From Calamus simplicifolius (lineage: Eukaryota; Streptophyta; Magnoliopsida; Arecales; Arecaceae), in contig UESW01004259.1 of assembly GCA_900491605.1 (NCBI GenBank), positions 177,321-241,320 of the forward strand: a stretch of 64,000 nucleotides of DNA, written 5' to 3'. Below are positions 1 through 10,124 of the stretch, piece by piece. Below the pieces are notes generated by a model. That model was not told the DNA's origin. It did no database searches and saw only the letters and a program-made list of their open reading frames with translations. The translations under genes and the position numbers were made by a program. Each line of letters starts with the position of its first letter. Position 1 is the first letter of the stretch.

Positions 1-317
1 GGTGTGGCTAGGGGTTTTGGCTACTTGTGCTGTATAAACAAGAGGGCTAGCCTGGTTTAGCTAGAGGTTGTAATCGTTGTGATACGATTAGTGGAATTCC
101 CAAAGGTTGGGGAGTGGATGTAGGTACTGAGTTTGGCACCGAACCACTATAAACTTCTGTGTGTTTGTGGTTGTTTGATTCTCTACTGTTATCATTCTGT
201 GCACTCCACTACACTCTTGCAAATCAAAATTAGGGTTTAAGCACATACTTGCATAGTAATCAATTTTTTTTAATAACCCAATTCACCCCCCTCTTTGGTT
301 GCTACATCTGGGCAACA
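1..317 (+). repeat. 3' end of a copia-type LTR, truncated by window edge
   Basis: Right-hand end of an LTR in + orientation. It ends in GGGCAACA, preceded by a C-rich stretch (CACCCCCCTC) and the text CCCAATTC, the same terminal layout as the inverted LTRs of the Sirevirus at 3081-13295, and it holds the shared CCGAACCACTATAAA block near 138. Directly after 317 the reading frame of a gypsy reverse transcriptase begins in mid-domain, so this LTR belongs to an element inserted into that gene. The element body and the target duplication lie left of the window. It is related to, but clearly diverged from, the Sirevirus LTRs. It could also be a solo LTR. Confidence 0.7.
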
Positions 318-916
318 CTAGTGTATCTCCTTGGGGTGCTCCAGTATTATTTATCAAAAAGAAAGATGAAAGTCTTCGGCTCTGCATTGATTACCGAGAA
401 ATCAATAGGGTAACAGTGTGGAACAAGTATCCTTTGCCTAGGATTGATGATCTATTTGATCAACTCCAAGGAGCTCGGGTATTCTCGAAGATTGATCTTC
501 GGTCAGGATACCATCAACTCAAGGTCAAAGCTGGGGATGTGCCCAAGACAGCATTTAGGACTAGGTATGGCCACTACGAGTTCTTGGTGATACTGTTTGG
601 GTTGACTAATGCCCCGACAACATTTATGGACTTGATGAACAGGATCTTTAAGCCATACTTGGACCTGTTTGTGGTCTAATTCATTGATGACATCCTGGTA
701 TATTCCAAAAGCCAGAAGGAACATGTGGACCACCTGAGGATTGTTCTGCAAACTCTTCGGGAGAACAAGCTTTATGCCAAGTTGCAGAAGTGTGACTTCT
801 GGTTGAGCCAAGTATTATTCTTGGGTCATATAATATCTAAAGATGATATATCTGTGGACCCAAGAAGATTGAGGCAGTTGTTAACTGGTGTAGGCCTTCC
901 AATGTATTTGAAGTAA
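318..916 (+). pseudogene. gypsy reverse transcriptase fragment (Tekay-like)
   Basis: The frame reads SVSPWGAPVLF, then LCIDYREINRVT, KYPLPRIDDLFDQL, FSKIDLRSGYHQL and FGLTNAPTTFMDLMN, all signature blocks of Ty3/gypsy RT. The catalytic box appears as FIDDILVYS at about 680-706, directly after an in-frame TAA at 677-679. Downstream NKLYAKLQKCDFW and LFLGHIIS continue in the same frame up to another stop at 914-916, where a one-base frameshift moves the sequence into the RNase H frame. The N-terminal part of RT is missing because of the LTR insertion ending at 317. No working enzyme can be made. Confidence 0.9.
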
Positions 917-1514
917 GAAGTTTCGTGGGGCTAGCTGGATATTATCGTAGATTTTTGGAAGGCTTCTCTCGCATTGCTCTACCCCTAACTCGCTTGACCC
1001 AAAAGCAAGTGAAGTTTGACTCGACTGAGGAGTATGAGAGAAGTTTTCAGGAGCTGAAGCAACGCCTAGTATTAGCCCCCGTCCTTATCCTTCCGTCAGG
1101 ATTTGGAGGATTCAGCCTATTCACGGATGCTTCTCGGAAGGGATTGGGATGTGTTCTGATGCAAAATGAGAAGGTGATAGCTTATGCCTCTAGGTAACTA
1201 AAGCCATACGAGCAAAACTATCCTACCCATGACTGGAGTTGGCCGTCATGATTTTTTCCTTGAAGATTTGGCGGCATTATCTGTATGGAGAGGCATGTGA
1301 TGTGTATACAGACCACAAAAGTCATAAATACATCTTCACTCGGAAGGAGTTAAACTTAAGGCAGAGGAGGTGGATGGAGCTACTAAAAGATTATGACCTG
1401 AACCTGCCCTATCACCCAGGGAAGGCTAATGTGGTAGCTGGTGCCTTGAGTAGGAAGTCCTCCTCAGAGTTAGCTTATGATCACCTCTCAGCCTCACATC
1501 TAGAGGGATCTTGA
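917..1514 (+). pseudogene. gypsy RNase H and connection domain
   Basis: The thumb/connection motif GLAGYYRRFLEGFS (about 928-970) leads into the RNase H domain with LFTDASRKGLGCVLMQ (first catalytic Asp) and VIAYASR. Next comes a TAA where most relatives have a glutamine codon, which is consistent with a C-to-T change. A one-base shift follows near 1225, after which IFSLKIWRHYLYGEACDVYTDHKS and LNLRQRRWMELLKDYD continue to 1514. The DALSR-like end block appears as AGALSRKS. It lies between RT and integrase as expected for a gypsy pol. Confidence 0.85.
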
Positions 1515-1699
1515 GAAGCTGGAGGTTGGATTGTGGGTACAACGGTCTGATGGGCTTGTGTTAGCACTTATACTCTAACCAACTCTGTTAGACAGTATCA
1601 AGTCCTCCAGAAAGAAGACTTGGACCTGCAAAAGATTAAAGAAGCTATGAAGTCAGGGGTTCAAAATGAATTTGCTATAATGGAGGATGGATCCCTGAT

Positions 1700-2561
1700 A
1701 TTTGATGGCAGGCTCTGTATGCCAAATGTGAGGAACTAAGAGCAGAAATTCTAAGGGAGGCTCACTACTCTCCTTATACAGTGCACCCAGGAGGCACCAA
1801 GATGTACAAAGACCTAAAAGAAAACTTCTGGTGGAAGGGAATGAAAAGAGAGATTGCTCAGTATATGGCCAAATGTTTAGTATGTCAGCAAGTGAAGGTT
1901 GAGCATCAAAGGCCTGTGACCCCTTCAGTCCTTGATGATTCCATAATTGAAATGGGAGAAGATCACTTGGACTTCGTGACTGGTCTGCCTAAGACCCCTA
2001 GGAGCAATGATGCGGTATGGGTCATTGTGGACAGATTGACGAAGTCAGCCCATTTCCTGCCATTCAGAGTTGGGATTTTCATTGAGAGATTGGCCAACAT
2101 GTATATTGATGAAATTGTGAGGCTTCATGGTATTCCCGTATCTATTGTATCATATCGGGATACTAGGTTTGTGTCCCAATTCTGGAAGAGCCTTCATAGA
2201 GCTCTGGGGACCAAACTAAACTTCAGCATGACTTTTCATCCTCAGACAGATGGGCAGTCTGAGAGGACCATACAAATCCTGGAGGATATGTTGCGAGCAT
2301 GTAATGAACTTAAGTGGTGCTTGGGACAACCACTTATCTTTAATGGAATTTGCTTACAATAATAGTTACCAAGCCAGTATCCAGATGGCTCCATTTGAGG
2401 CCTTGTATCGTAGAAAATGCAGATCTCCCTTATGTTGGGATGATGTGGGGGAGAGAAGATTGTTGGGCCCCGAACTGATTCGGCAGACGATAGAGAAGGT
2501 GCAGTTAATCAAGGAACGACTCCACACAGCTAGAGCCGATAGAAGAGCTATGCTGATGTGA
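1700..2561 (+). pseudogene. gypsy integrase (Tekay-like)
   Basis: The HHCC zinc-binding part includes HPGGTKMYKDLKENFWW and AKCLVCQQVK. The catalytic core has DHLDFVTGLPK (first Asp), SYRDTRF where relatives have SDRD (second Asp retained), and HPQTDGQSERTIQ (the Glu). The frame breaks near 2300: the continuation LKWC..LSLMEFAYNNSYQASIQMAPFEALYRRKCRSPL is read in another frame up to 2561. The part upstream of 1781 is disordered by a frameshift. Integrase inserts cDNA into the host genome. This copy is inactive as it stands. Confidence 0.88.
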
Positions 2562-3000
2562 GAAGAAGAGAGCTAGAATTTCAGATTGGGGACCATGTCT
2601 TTCTGAAGATATCACCAACCAAAATGTGATGAGATTTGGGATTAAAGGTAAGCTAAGTCCTCGATACATTTGGCCATTTGAGATTCTGAGTAAAGTAGGA
2701 GAGGTAGCTTATAGCCTGGCATTACCTCCGGCACTCTCTGGGGTACACAATGTATTTCATGTATCTATATCGAGAAAGTATATTCCTGACCCCAGCCATA
2801 TGATAGTTTGAGCCCATGCAGTTAAGGAATGATCTGACATATGAAGAGCATCCTGTGCGTATTATGGACTGCAAGGACCAAGTCTTAAGACGGCGTAGCA
2901 TTCCCTATGTCAAGATTCAGTGGAGTAACCATTCTGAGAGGGAAGCTACTTGGGAGCTTCAGGAGGAAGTGAAAAAGAAATATCCTTATCTATTTGTATC
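2562..3000 (+). pseudogene. integrase C-terminus with chromodomain-like end (Tekay type)
   Basis: The block FGIKGKLSPRYIWPFEIL (about 2632-2685) and HNVFHVSISRKYIPDPSH match the integrase C-terminal region of chromoviruses. After a stop near 2809 the sequence reads YEEHPVRIMD, VLRRRSIPYVKIQW and EREATWELQEEVKKKYPYLF, which has the layout of the Tekay/Del chromodomain thought to guide insertion into heterochromatin. The text after KYPYLF runs through the typical ATTTCGAGG..GAATTTTTTAT leader into the polypurine tract AAGGAGGAAG at 3071-3080. Confidence 0.82.
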
Positions 3001-3070
3001 TTATATATATGAAAAGATAAGTATTCTTATAATTCTAAATGTACATCAATTTCGAGGCCGAATTTTTTAT

Positions 3071-3080
3071 AAGGAGGAAG
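3071..3080 (+). promoter_or_regulatory. polypurine tract of the Tekay-like element
   Basis: AAGGAGGAAG is a polypurine tract for plus-strand cDNA priming. In the uninterrupted element it would be followed within two bases by the 3' LTR start TGTGAGCC, which now lies at 13303 because the Sirevirus inserted here. Confidence 0.75.
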
Positions 3081-4504
3081 TGTTGGCCCAGATGGCAACC
3101 CAAGAGGGGGGGGGGGGTGAATTGGGTCTTTTAAAAATTAGCCCCTTTTTAAAATAGTTTGCTTGTGATTGAATGAGTGCAAATGCAAATAACTAATAGA
3201 GATAGATATAGAGACAATGAGACACGGCAAACACAAAGATTTTATAGTGGTTCGGTGTATCCAACACCTACGTCCACTCCCAAGATTCACTTGGGTCCAC
3301 ACTATAATCTCTCTAGATTACAGCCGAGTTGTTTTACAAGCTCACAACTCAAACTTGTTGTTTTCCGGGTGCACAACGAACCCAGCTGGTTTTCTCGGGC
3401 TTACCAGCACAAAACCCTACACGTTGTTTTTCACGGGCTCACAACTAACCCAAGCTTGTACCGAGGTAAGACTACCTCCACTAGTTCAATCCCCCAGATT
3501 GAACTAGACAAAAATAAGAAGTATTGTTTTTCAATACAAAGCTCCTCAATGAGCAAATATACAAATTAAATGAATAAGGTTTAGAAAAGCCTGATTTGTA
3601 GATTGGTTGGCTTTTGAGCTTTTCTTCTTTTCTTCTTTTCTTCTTCTCCTTGCTAGATTGAATCAAGCCTCAGCTCCGATTCTTCACAGTTGAAGCAGTT
3701 GAGAAGGATTGAAAAGCAAGAAACGAATCTCCTTTCTCCAATTGGGAAATCCTCCAAACTTTGATTTGAATGCTTTGGATTCCTCTTGAGCTTTTGGAGT
3801 GGAGTGGATTTGAGCTAGAAGGTTTTCCTTTCAAGATTCAGCTCTGGATTTTTGAATGGGATTTTCTATCTTTTTCTCTTTGTTTTGATTTTCTTTTTCT
3901 CTTTTTTTTTTTTTTTTTGAACAATAGACTCCCCTTTTATAGATTTCTTTTAACCTCTTTTGGAATAAAAACTATCCGTTGGAGTGTACCTTCATCAAAA
4001 TATATCCGTTAGAAATGAGTAAAAATAGAAAATTACCGTTAGAGCTGATCTGGCAATTTGTTTTTCGTTCCAGGTGGGTTGGAGTCGACTCTAACTTTTC
4101 TGGAGTCGGCTCTAGCTCGAGGCGTTTTAAACTGATATTTCGGAGTCGTCTCTGACTTTTCTGGGGTCGACAAGAAACTTTTCCGGAGTCGACTCTAACT
4201 TACCCGGAGTCGACTCTAGGTTGGGCCAGAAAAATCGACTTTCTGCTTTCTGTGAGAGTCGCTCTAACAGTCTCGGAGTCGACTCTAATTCCGTGCCAGT
4301 TCCGGAGTCGGCTCTGTGATTCTCGGAGTCGACTCTAATGTCTGCAATTCTTACCTAGACATTAGATTCGATCCAGAACACATTTAACTCTTGATTTTGA
4401 TTTTCAAACTTATAATCTGAAACACTAAATCAAAATCATTAGAGCCTTCAAAAATTATACTCAAATAGTTTTGTTAATCATCAAAATCATCAATTGGGTC
4501 AACA
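3081..4504 (-). repeat. Sirevirus 3' LTR
   Basis: 1424 bp, starting TGTTGGCCCAGATGGC on + and ending AATTGGGTCAACA. On the minus strand U3 comes first, with the GAGTCGACTC palindrome cluster at 4080-4340, then a TATA-like TATAAAAG at 3941-3934, then R/U5 with an A/T-rich run at 3901-3918. It matches 11843-13295 throughout with many small differences and indels, so the insertion is not recent. Confidence 0.93.
4080..4340. repeat. cluster of GAGTCGACTC-type palindromes in Sirevirus U3
   Basis: About ten copies of a core GGAGTCG(A/G)CTCT, several containing the perfect 10-bp palindrome GAGTCGACTC, lie roughly 140-410 bp upstream of the minus-strand TATA box. The same cluster is at about 12860-13125 in the other LTR, and a related cluster is at 6511-6715 inside the element. 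CpG-containing palindromic repeats in U3 are known for Sireviruses. The core sequence here is read directly. Confidence 0.85.
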
Positions 4505-4860
4505 ATCTCCCCCTTTTTGATGATAACAAAAACTTTGAGTATATGCATTCAAAAATTCATCAAACTAAGGATTATAGTCATTTTAACTTTAAAACATTGA
4601 AATTAAGGTTTTGATGCCAATGTTCAATGTAAACTTTAAAATTGCATGAGTTCTATATAAGCCATCAATATTGAATTTTAAACTAATGTGCATAAATTGT
4701 AATGAGCTTTTGTTAAGCTCCCCCTGCATTGAATAGCTCCCTTATATATAACATCAATTGTAACTGATAAATTTCAATTCATTTTGCATAAATTAATTCT
4801 CCCCCTTTCTTTCTTTCTTTATGCATATAACAACTATCTCTCCCCCTTTTTTGTTATCAG
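4505..4860 (-). promoter_or_regulatory. multiple polypurine tracts of the Sirevirus
   Basis: On the minus strand the sequence next to the 3' LTR is AAAAAGGGGGAGAT, the polypurine tract used to start plus-strand DNA. Similar tracts recur further in: CTCCCCCTG near 4717, TCTCCCCCTTTC near 4799 and TCTCCCCCTTTTTT near 4840 (as read on +). Repeated polypurine tracts before the 3' LTR are a published hallmark of Sireviruses and support the lineage call. Confidence 0.8.
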
Positions 4861-5400
4861 CAATAAGGAGAGTAAAGAAAAATTTATTCAATAACATAGG
4901 AATCCAATCAATCAAAATTTGAAAAAGTGAAATTGTATTTCATATGCAAGAACCATTACATCAGTTGATTCATTTACATTTCAAAATGAAATACATTGGA
5001 TAAAAAAACTTCCTAAGTACAAGCTATCAAACTCAAAAACAAGATCAAATGTGTTGAATACAATTTTCTTTAGATGACCTATTATTCCATTACATCATCT
5101 TTTTGTGATTTCTTAAAATTTTCAAGACAGCTTCATCTGAGAGACTGCAAGGTCAATATCCTTCTTTAATTGACCCGTTGCATGAACATACGATCCAGAT
5201 CCATCGGCAATGCCTTCCATCCTTTCAAGATCTTGTGAAGTCAGCTCCAAAGGATTCACAGAACTGCCTAAGGTAAAGGATAATCATGTCAGTCTCGAAT
5301 TTAATTCTTCTTTTAACTGATTAAAGTCATCCTTCAATTGATTAATTTCATTTGACCTGTGACTGTCATATCAGCAAGTAAGGCTTCTTAACTGATCAAG
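4861..5400. other. Sirevirus noncoding stretch between env-like ORF and polypurine tracts
   Basis: AT-rich, no open frame of note on either strand. It probably holds the decayed C-terminal end of the envelope-like ORF and the 3' untranslated region of the element. Confidence 0.55.
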
Positions 5401-5407
5401 TTGTTCA

Positions 5408-6408
5408 TTAGAAAATCTTCAGAATTTGTAATAGGCTGATGTGGAGGTGATGGATAGAACTCGGTCCGGCTCCGAAGGTCCAGCACGAAGGTCCCGCAAA
5501 AGATGAATCAGGGACTGATGGTCCCGCAGTAGATGGTCCAGGGATTTCTTCTAGTCTGGCCTCTGCACCATCCCTATCTTTCTTCCTCTCCTCATCCAAA
5601 CACCATTAACTTCTTAAATCCCATCTATGAATAGTTGAAGTGCTATAATAATCAGTGTGTCTTAATTTTCTCAATGGTTCATTATCCATGATAAGCACAC
5701 CCTTGGCTTCTAAAATAAAGTCAGAATCATACCATATGGCAGTGTTGATCTTTTCTTAGTAGCTGCCTCTGCCATGTAACCATCATCATGCCAGCTAAAT
5801 TGACTGGCCTTCCAGTTATAATGCAGTCCATCAAAGAACGTCTCGCTCCGAGACATACTCAAATCTCCCATTTTGGAAAAGATTCTACCACATATATTAT
5901 GTAATAATCTGAGTTCTAGGTTTAACTGATTAGCAAAGATCTCTTCAACTCACATCTCTTCCTAACATCCTTGATAGTGCACCACTTCTGTCATTAAGTT
6001 GACATTCCATTAAACCAAGTGGGCATTTCTAACAGGGTTCCAAGAATCTCAGTTGTTACAACCCTAGTTCCTCTCACTGTGCTAAATCCTCCTTCTCCTC
6101 TGCTTAATCCATTGTAAAATCCCTTACTAATGAGGATATGTGGGCAAATCTAGTGAGCACTTTCTCCCATCCCATATCCCTTAATTTCTTCCAATAGAGA
6201 AACCCTCCGATTCAAATAAATCAAAATTAACTTTCCTTCCAGTGGTAATGGTCTTACCAGCTAATTGATCTACCTTAGGAGATGAGGGTGAAGGTGGAGA
6301 ATCCTCTTGAGTGGCCGAAGAGGAAGAAGGCGATGGTTGCCTCCGAACCGTGCGTCTCTTCGTTGGAACGGATGCTCCAGCGACGAATCCACGCCTCTTT
6401 GGTGCCAT
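5408..6408 (-). pseudogene. Sirevirus envelope-like third ORF, decayed
   Basis: The start is MAPKRRGFVAG at 6408, followed by basic and Ser/Pro-rich text (PSPSSSS, SPPSPSSP), then VNFDLFESEGFSIGRN and a stop at 6181-6183. On the minus strand below 6180 recognisable text goes on in shifting frames past several stops. A last open piece is at 5599-5408, with DEERKKDRDGAEARLEE and a Pro/Ser-rich tail. The position after pol, the MAPK-type start and the Ser/Pro-rich beginning fit the plant envelope-like/putative plant transposon protein ORF found in some Sireviruses. Function is unknown even in intact relatives. I see no clear signal peptide or transmembrane segment in the readable parts. Confidence 0.65.
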
Positions 6409-6510
6409 TGAGAGGATTGGAAGGTTAATCAGGGGTTTTGAGTGGATTTGGGGAAGTTGGAAAAGTTTTGGAGTTCTTAGGAACGGTTTAGGAGACGATT
6501 GGAATGATTG

Positions 6511-6715
6511 GGGGTCGACTCCGCCTTTTTATTTTTGACCTAACTCGACTTAGAGTCGACTCCCGAAAACTGGGTGTCGGCTCCGAGCCAGAAAGTCTGT
6601 CAGCGCTCGATTAGAGTCGGCTCCACAAAAGCCAGAGTCGGCTCTAATCACTTAGACAGAAAATCAAAAACTCAGGTGTCGACTCCGCAAACTGTCAGAG
6701 TCGACTCTAACAGTT
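6511..6715. repeat. second palindrome cluster, upstream of env-like ORF
   Basis: About eight copies of (A/G)GTCG(A/G)CTC-type units, including GAGTCGACTC at about 6552 and 6699, lie between the end of pol (about 6900) and the env-like start at 6408. The core is shared with the U3 clusters at 4080-4340 and 12860-13125. In the sense of the element the cluster sits about 100-300 bp before the third ORF, where a separate promoter could act. That role is inference. Confidence 0.8.
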
Positions 6716-6879
6716 TCAGAGATAAAAAATCAGTTTCAAGCATTGAAACTATTCAATTTAATCATCAAAAATAGATTAAAGTTCTTTAGCAATTGGGAAA
6801 CATTGAATCAAGATCTAGATAGATTTCCTTATTGAAATATCAAGATTTTTCAAGAAATGATGAAATCTAGATAGATGTC

Positions 6880-8465
6880 CTTAAGAGTTTCAGAAAACTA
6901 TTCCAAAGGATCACAAACTCCTAATTCTCCTCTAAGATAACAAAATCTTTCTTCACTTAAGGGTTTTGTTAATATATCTGCTAAGTTGTTCTTCAGTATT
7001 CACATAATCAAGACAAATTTCATTATTGGCTACATGTTCTCTTATAAAGTGATATCTAATTTCAATATGCTTTGTTCTTGAATGTTGAATTGGATTTTTA
7101 GTTAGATTTATTGCACTTGTATTATCACATCTTATGGGTGTCTTATCAAGTGTGATACCATAGTCTTCAAGTTGTCTCTTAATCCATAGGATTTGAGCAC
7201 AGCAACTTCCAGCTGCAACATATTCTGCTTCAGTAGTAGATAATGCAACCGAATTTTGCTTTTTGCTAAACCATGAGATTAAGTTACTTCCTAAAAATTG
7301 GCATGCACCACTTGTGCTTTTTCTATCTAACTTGCATCCGGCATAATCAGAATCTGAATATGCAATTAGATTTAATGTTGAGTCTCTAGAATACCATAAA
7401 CCTACATTTTTTGTTCCACTTAAGTATCTTAGTATTCTTTTAACAGCTTAAGTGTGATTCTTTAGGTTCAGATTGAAATCTAGCACATAAACATACAGAA
7501 AACATTATATCTGGTCTACTTGCTGTTAAATAAAGAAGGGATCCGATAATACCTCGATAATACTTTTGATCAACCTTTTTACCTTCTTCATCTTTGTCCA
7601 GCTTGCATGAAGGACTCATTGGTGTTCCGAGGGGTTTAATTGATTCCATACCAAACTTCTTTAGAATCTCTTGTGTACTTTGTTTGGTTGATAAAGATTC
7701 CCTCTTTGCTTTGTTTGATTTGGAGTCCAAGGAAGAAGTTGAGTTCTCCCATCATGCTCATCTCGAATTCTCCCTGCATCAACTTTGCAAATTCTTGACA
7801 AAGAGAATCGTTAGTAGCACCAAAAACAATGTCATCAACATATATTTGTACTACAAGTAAATCTTTACTTTTTCTTTTCAAAAATAATGTTTTATCAACA
7901 TTTCCTCTTGTAAAATCATTTTCAATTAAGAATTTACTTAACCTATCATACCAAGCTCTAGGTGCTTGTTTCAAACCATATAAAGCTTTGTGCAATTTAA
8001 AAACGTGATTTGAAAACTCGTGATCTTCAAAACCTGGTGGTTGTTCTACATAAACTTCTTCATTTATAAATCCATTTAAAAATGCACTTTTTACATCCAT
8101 TTGAAATAAGTTAATATTCATATGACATGCAAATGCAAGTAATAGCCTAATGGCTTCTAATCTAGCTACAGGTGCAAAGGTTTCATCAAAATCAATACCT
8201 TCTTCTTGATTATATCCTTTTGCAACAATCTAGCTTTGTTTCTAATTACTATGCCATTTTCATCTAGTTTATTTCTAAAAACCCATTTTGATCCTATAAC
8301 TGAATGATTTTTAGGTCTTTCAACTAAAGTCCATACATTATTTCTAGTAAATTGATTTAATTCTTCTTGCATTGCTAACATCCAATTATTATCTTTTTCA
8401 GCTTCTTCTATAGTTTTAGGTTCAATTTGTGATACAAATGCAAGATGATTACTAATATTTCTCAT
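6880..8465 (-). pseudogene. Sirevirus reverse transcriptase and RNase H
   Basis: Minus-strand blocks in order: NNVWTLVERPKNHSVIGSKW (8465-8166 frame), a frameshift near 8200, then MDVKSAFLNGFINEEVYVEQ, ALYGLKQAPRAWYDRL and the catalytic YVDD in QIYVDDIVFGAT (8121-7636). Another shift leads to PLGTPMSPSCKLD, YRGIIGSLLYLTASRPDIMF (7730-7440), and a third shift near 7447 leads to the RNase H region, where on the minus strand YSDSDYAGCKLDRKSTSG, ALSTTEAEYVAA and SAINLTKNPIQHSRTKHI can be read down to about 7000. Standard Ty1/copia order. At least three frameshifts make it inactive. Confidence 0.88.
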
Positions 8466-8711
8466 ATGATCTAGTTCTTATTCCTTGAGATGGATCACCT
8501 ATAATCAATTCCTTGGGATGACTATGGGCATATCTCCAGTCTCTTGGAAGATCTATATCATTATGATCAATATTGACATCATCGTCCTTATGTGAATCAT
8601 CATCTTTAGCTTCTTGCTCATGATCTGAAGATACTTCAATATTAAGTTTTTCAAGATCTTTTTCAATTATGTTTGTATCTTCCTCATCATCAATCTTTTC
8701 AGATCTAGTTG
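8466..8711 (-). other. Sirevirus integrase-RT linker
   Basis: An acidic, low-complexity inter-domain stretch of pol on the minus strand, rich in Asp, Glu and Ser codons, as usual between copia integrase and RT. No intact frame links the flanking domains. Confidence 0.5.
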
Positions 8712-9665
8712 CTAAAGATTCATCAAAACTACATGAATGGATTCTTCAACAATTAAGGTTTTCTTGTTAAAGATTCTATAAGCTTTACTAGTTGTTGAAT
8801 AACCTAGAAAAATTCCTTCATCAGATTTAGCATCAAATTTTCCTAAGTTGTTTTTACCATTATTATGAATGAAACATTTACATCCAAATGCATGAAAGTA
8901 TTTTATATTTGGTTTTCTTTCATTCCATAATTCATAAGGTGTTTTCTTTAATATTGGTCTTATTAAAGCTCTGTTTAAGATGTAACATGCTGTGTTAATT
9001 GCTTCCGCCCAAAAATACTTTGGTAAGTTGCTTTCGCATAGCATGGTACGGGCCATGTCTTCTAGAGTCCTATTTTTCCTTTCAACTACACCATTTTGTT
9101 GTGGAGTCCTAGGGGCTGAAAAATTATGATTAATTCCATTTTCAGTGCAGAAATTTTCAAATAAGTGATTTTCAAATTCTGTTCCATGATCACTTCTTAG
9201 AGATACTATAGTAGTGTTTTTCTCATTTGTGACTTTCTTGAAGAATTTCAGGAATATCGAGAAAGTCTCATCTTTGTGAGCTAAAAACATTACCCAAGTA
9301 TATCTAGAATAATCATCTACAATCACTAGACCATATTTCTTTCCTCCTAGACTTGTGGTTCTAGTTGGTCCAAATAGGTCCATGTGAAGTAGCTCTAAAG
9401 CCCTAGAAGTTGAAACAACATTTTTAGATTTGAAAGAACTTCTAGTTTGTTTTCCAAATTGACATGCATCACATATTTTGTTATTTTCAAAATCTAACTT
9501 AGGTAAACCTTTAACTAAATCCATTTTAATTAGTTTTGAAATAAGGTGTGTGCTTGCATGACCTAATCTACGATGCCACAACCATCCAATATCATTTATG
9601 TTAGCATTGTCAGCAATTAGGCAATGACTACTTTTAGATAATTTATCTAAGTCAACTAAGTACAC
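8712..9665 (-). CDS. Sirevirus GAG-preintegrase and integrase core
   Basis: An open stretch of 317 residues. The zinc-binding domain is HRRLGH (His31, His36) with CDAC (Cys65, Cys68). The catalytic core has Asp96 in HMDLFGP, Asp159 in RSDHGTEFEN and Glu195 in NGVVERKNRT, so Asp and Glu have the usual 35-residue spacing and the full DD35E triad is kept. Then come CYILNRALIRP, TPYELWNERKPNIKYFHAFGCKCF and GIFLGYSTTSKAYRIFN, the copia integrase tail. This is the best-preserved enzyme domain of the element. It is part of a pol polyprotein, so the first Met is not a real start. Upstream protease and downstream RT are in broken frames. Confidence 0.9.
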   Translation of the reverse strand: MYLVDLDKLSKSSHCLIADNANINDIGWLWHRRLGHASTHLISKLIKMDLVKGLPKLDFENNKICDACQFGKQTRSSFKSKNVVSTSRALELLHMDLFGPTRTTSLGGKKYGLVIVDDYSRYTWVMFLAHKDETFSIFLKFFKKVTNEKNTTIVSLRSDHGTEFENHLFENFCTENGINHNFSAPRTPQQNGVVERKNRTLEDMARTMLCESNLPKYFWAEAINTACYILNRALIRPILKKTPYELWNERKPNIKYFHAFGCKCFIHNNGKNNLGKFDAKSDEGIFLGYSTTSKAYRIFNKKTLIVEESIHVVLMNL

Positions 9666-9792
9666 ATTGCCATGTCTATAACCAGTAAAAACAATGCTAT
9701 CATCAATGGAATTAGATACTATGCAAATAGAAGATTTAAATGAAACATTAAAGTTTTATCACATAATTGGCTTATACTAATTAAATTGTGCT

Positions 9793-10020
9793 TTAAACCA
9801 TCAACATAAAGTACATTATCAATAAAGTAGATGGAGTTATGCGAACTTTACCAAGGCCCATAATTTGACCTTTACCGTTATCGCCAAATGTCACAACTCC
9901 ACCTTTCTTTTCTTCCAGGGTGATGAATTCATCTTTGTCACCCGTCATATGTCTTGAGCAGCCACTATCAAGGTACCACTTTTTCTTTGATCTTTTGGCT
10001 ACAAGACATTCCTGCAACAT
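9793..10020 (-). pseudogene. Sirevirus aspartic protease
   Basis: The active-site text is KKWYLDSGCSRHMTGDKDEF, with the catalytic Asp in DSG, followed by VTFGDNGKGQIMGLGKVRI, the usual copia protease layout. The protease cuts the Gag-Pol polyprotein. The frame is lost at about 9790, and 9666-9792 continues the domain (V, L and N-rich text leading to the preintegrase region) in another frame. Confidence 0.85.
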
Positions 10021-10124
10021 AATTTAAACTTTATGTTTAGGTACCCAAGCTTTCTTGGGTCCTTCATGGTTAGTAGCAACAAAAATTGTTCCTTTCGGAA
10101 CCCATATTTTCTTTGCTTTAATAT

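Noticed and set aside
3177..3569. 130-codon ORF near the start of the Sirevirus LTR, mirrored at 11919-12221
   Set aside because: It is LTR R/U5 sequence read on the wrong strand; the two LTR copies do not keep a common frame.
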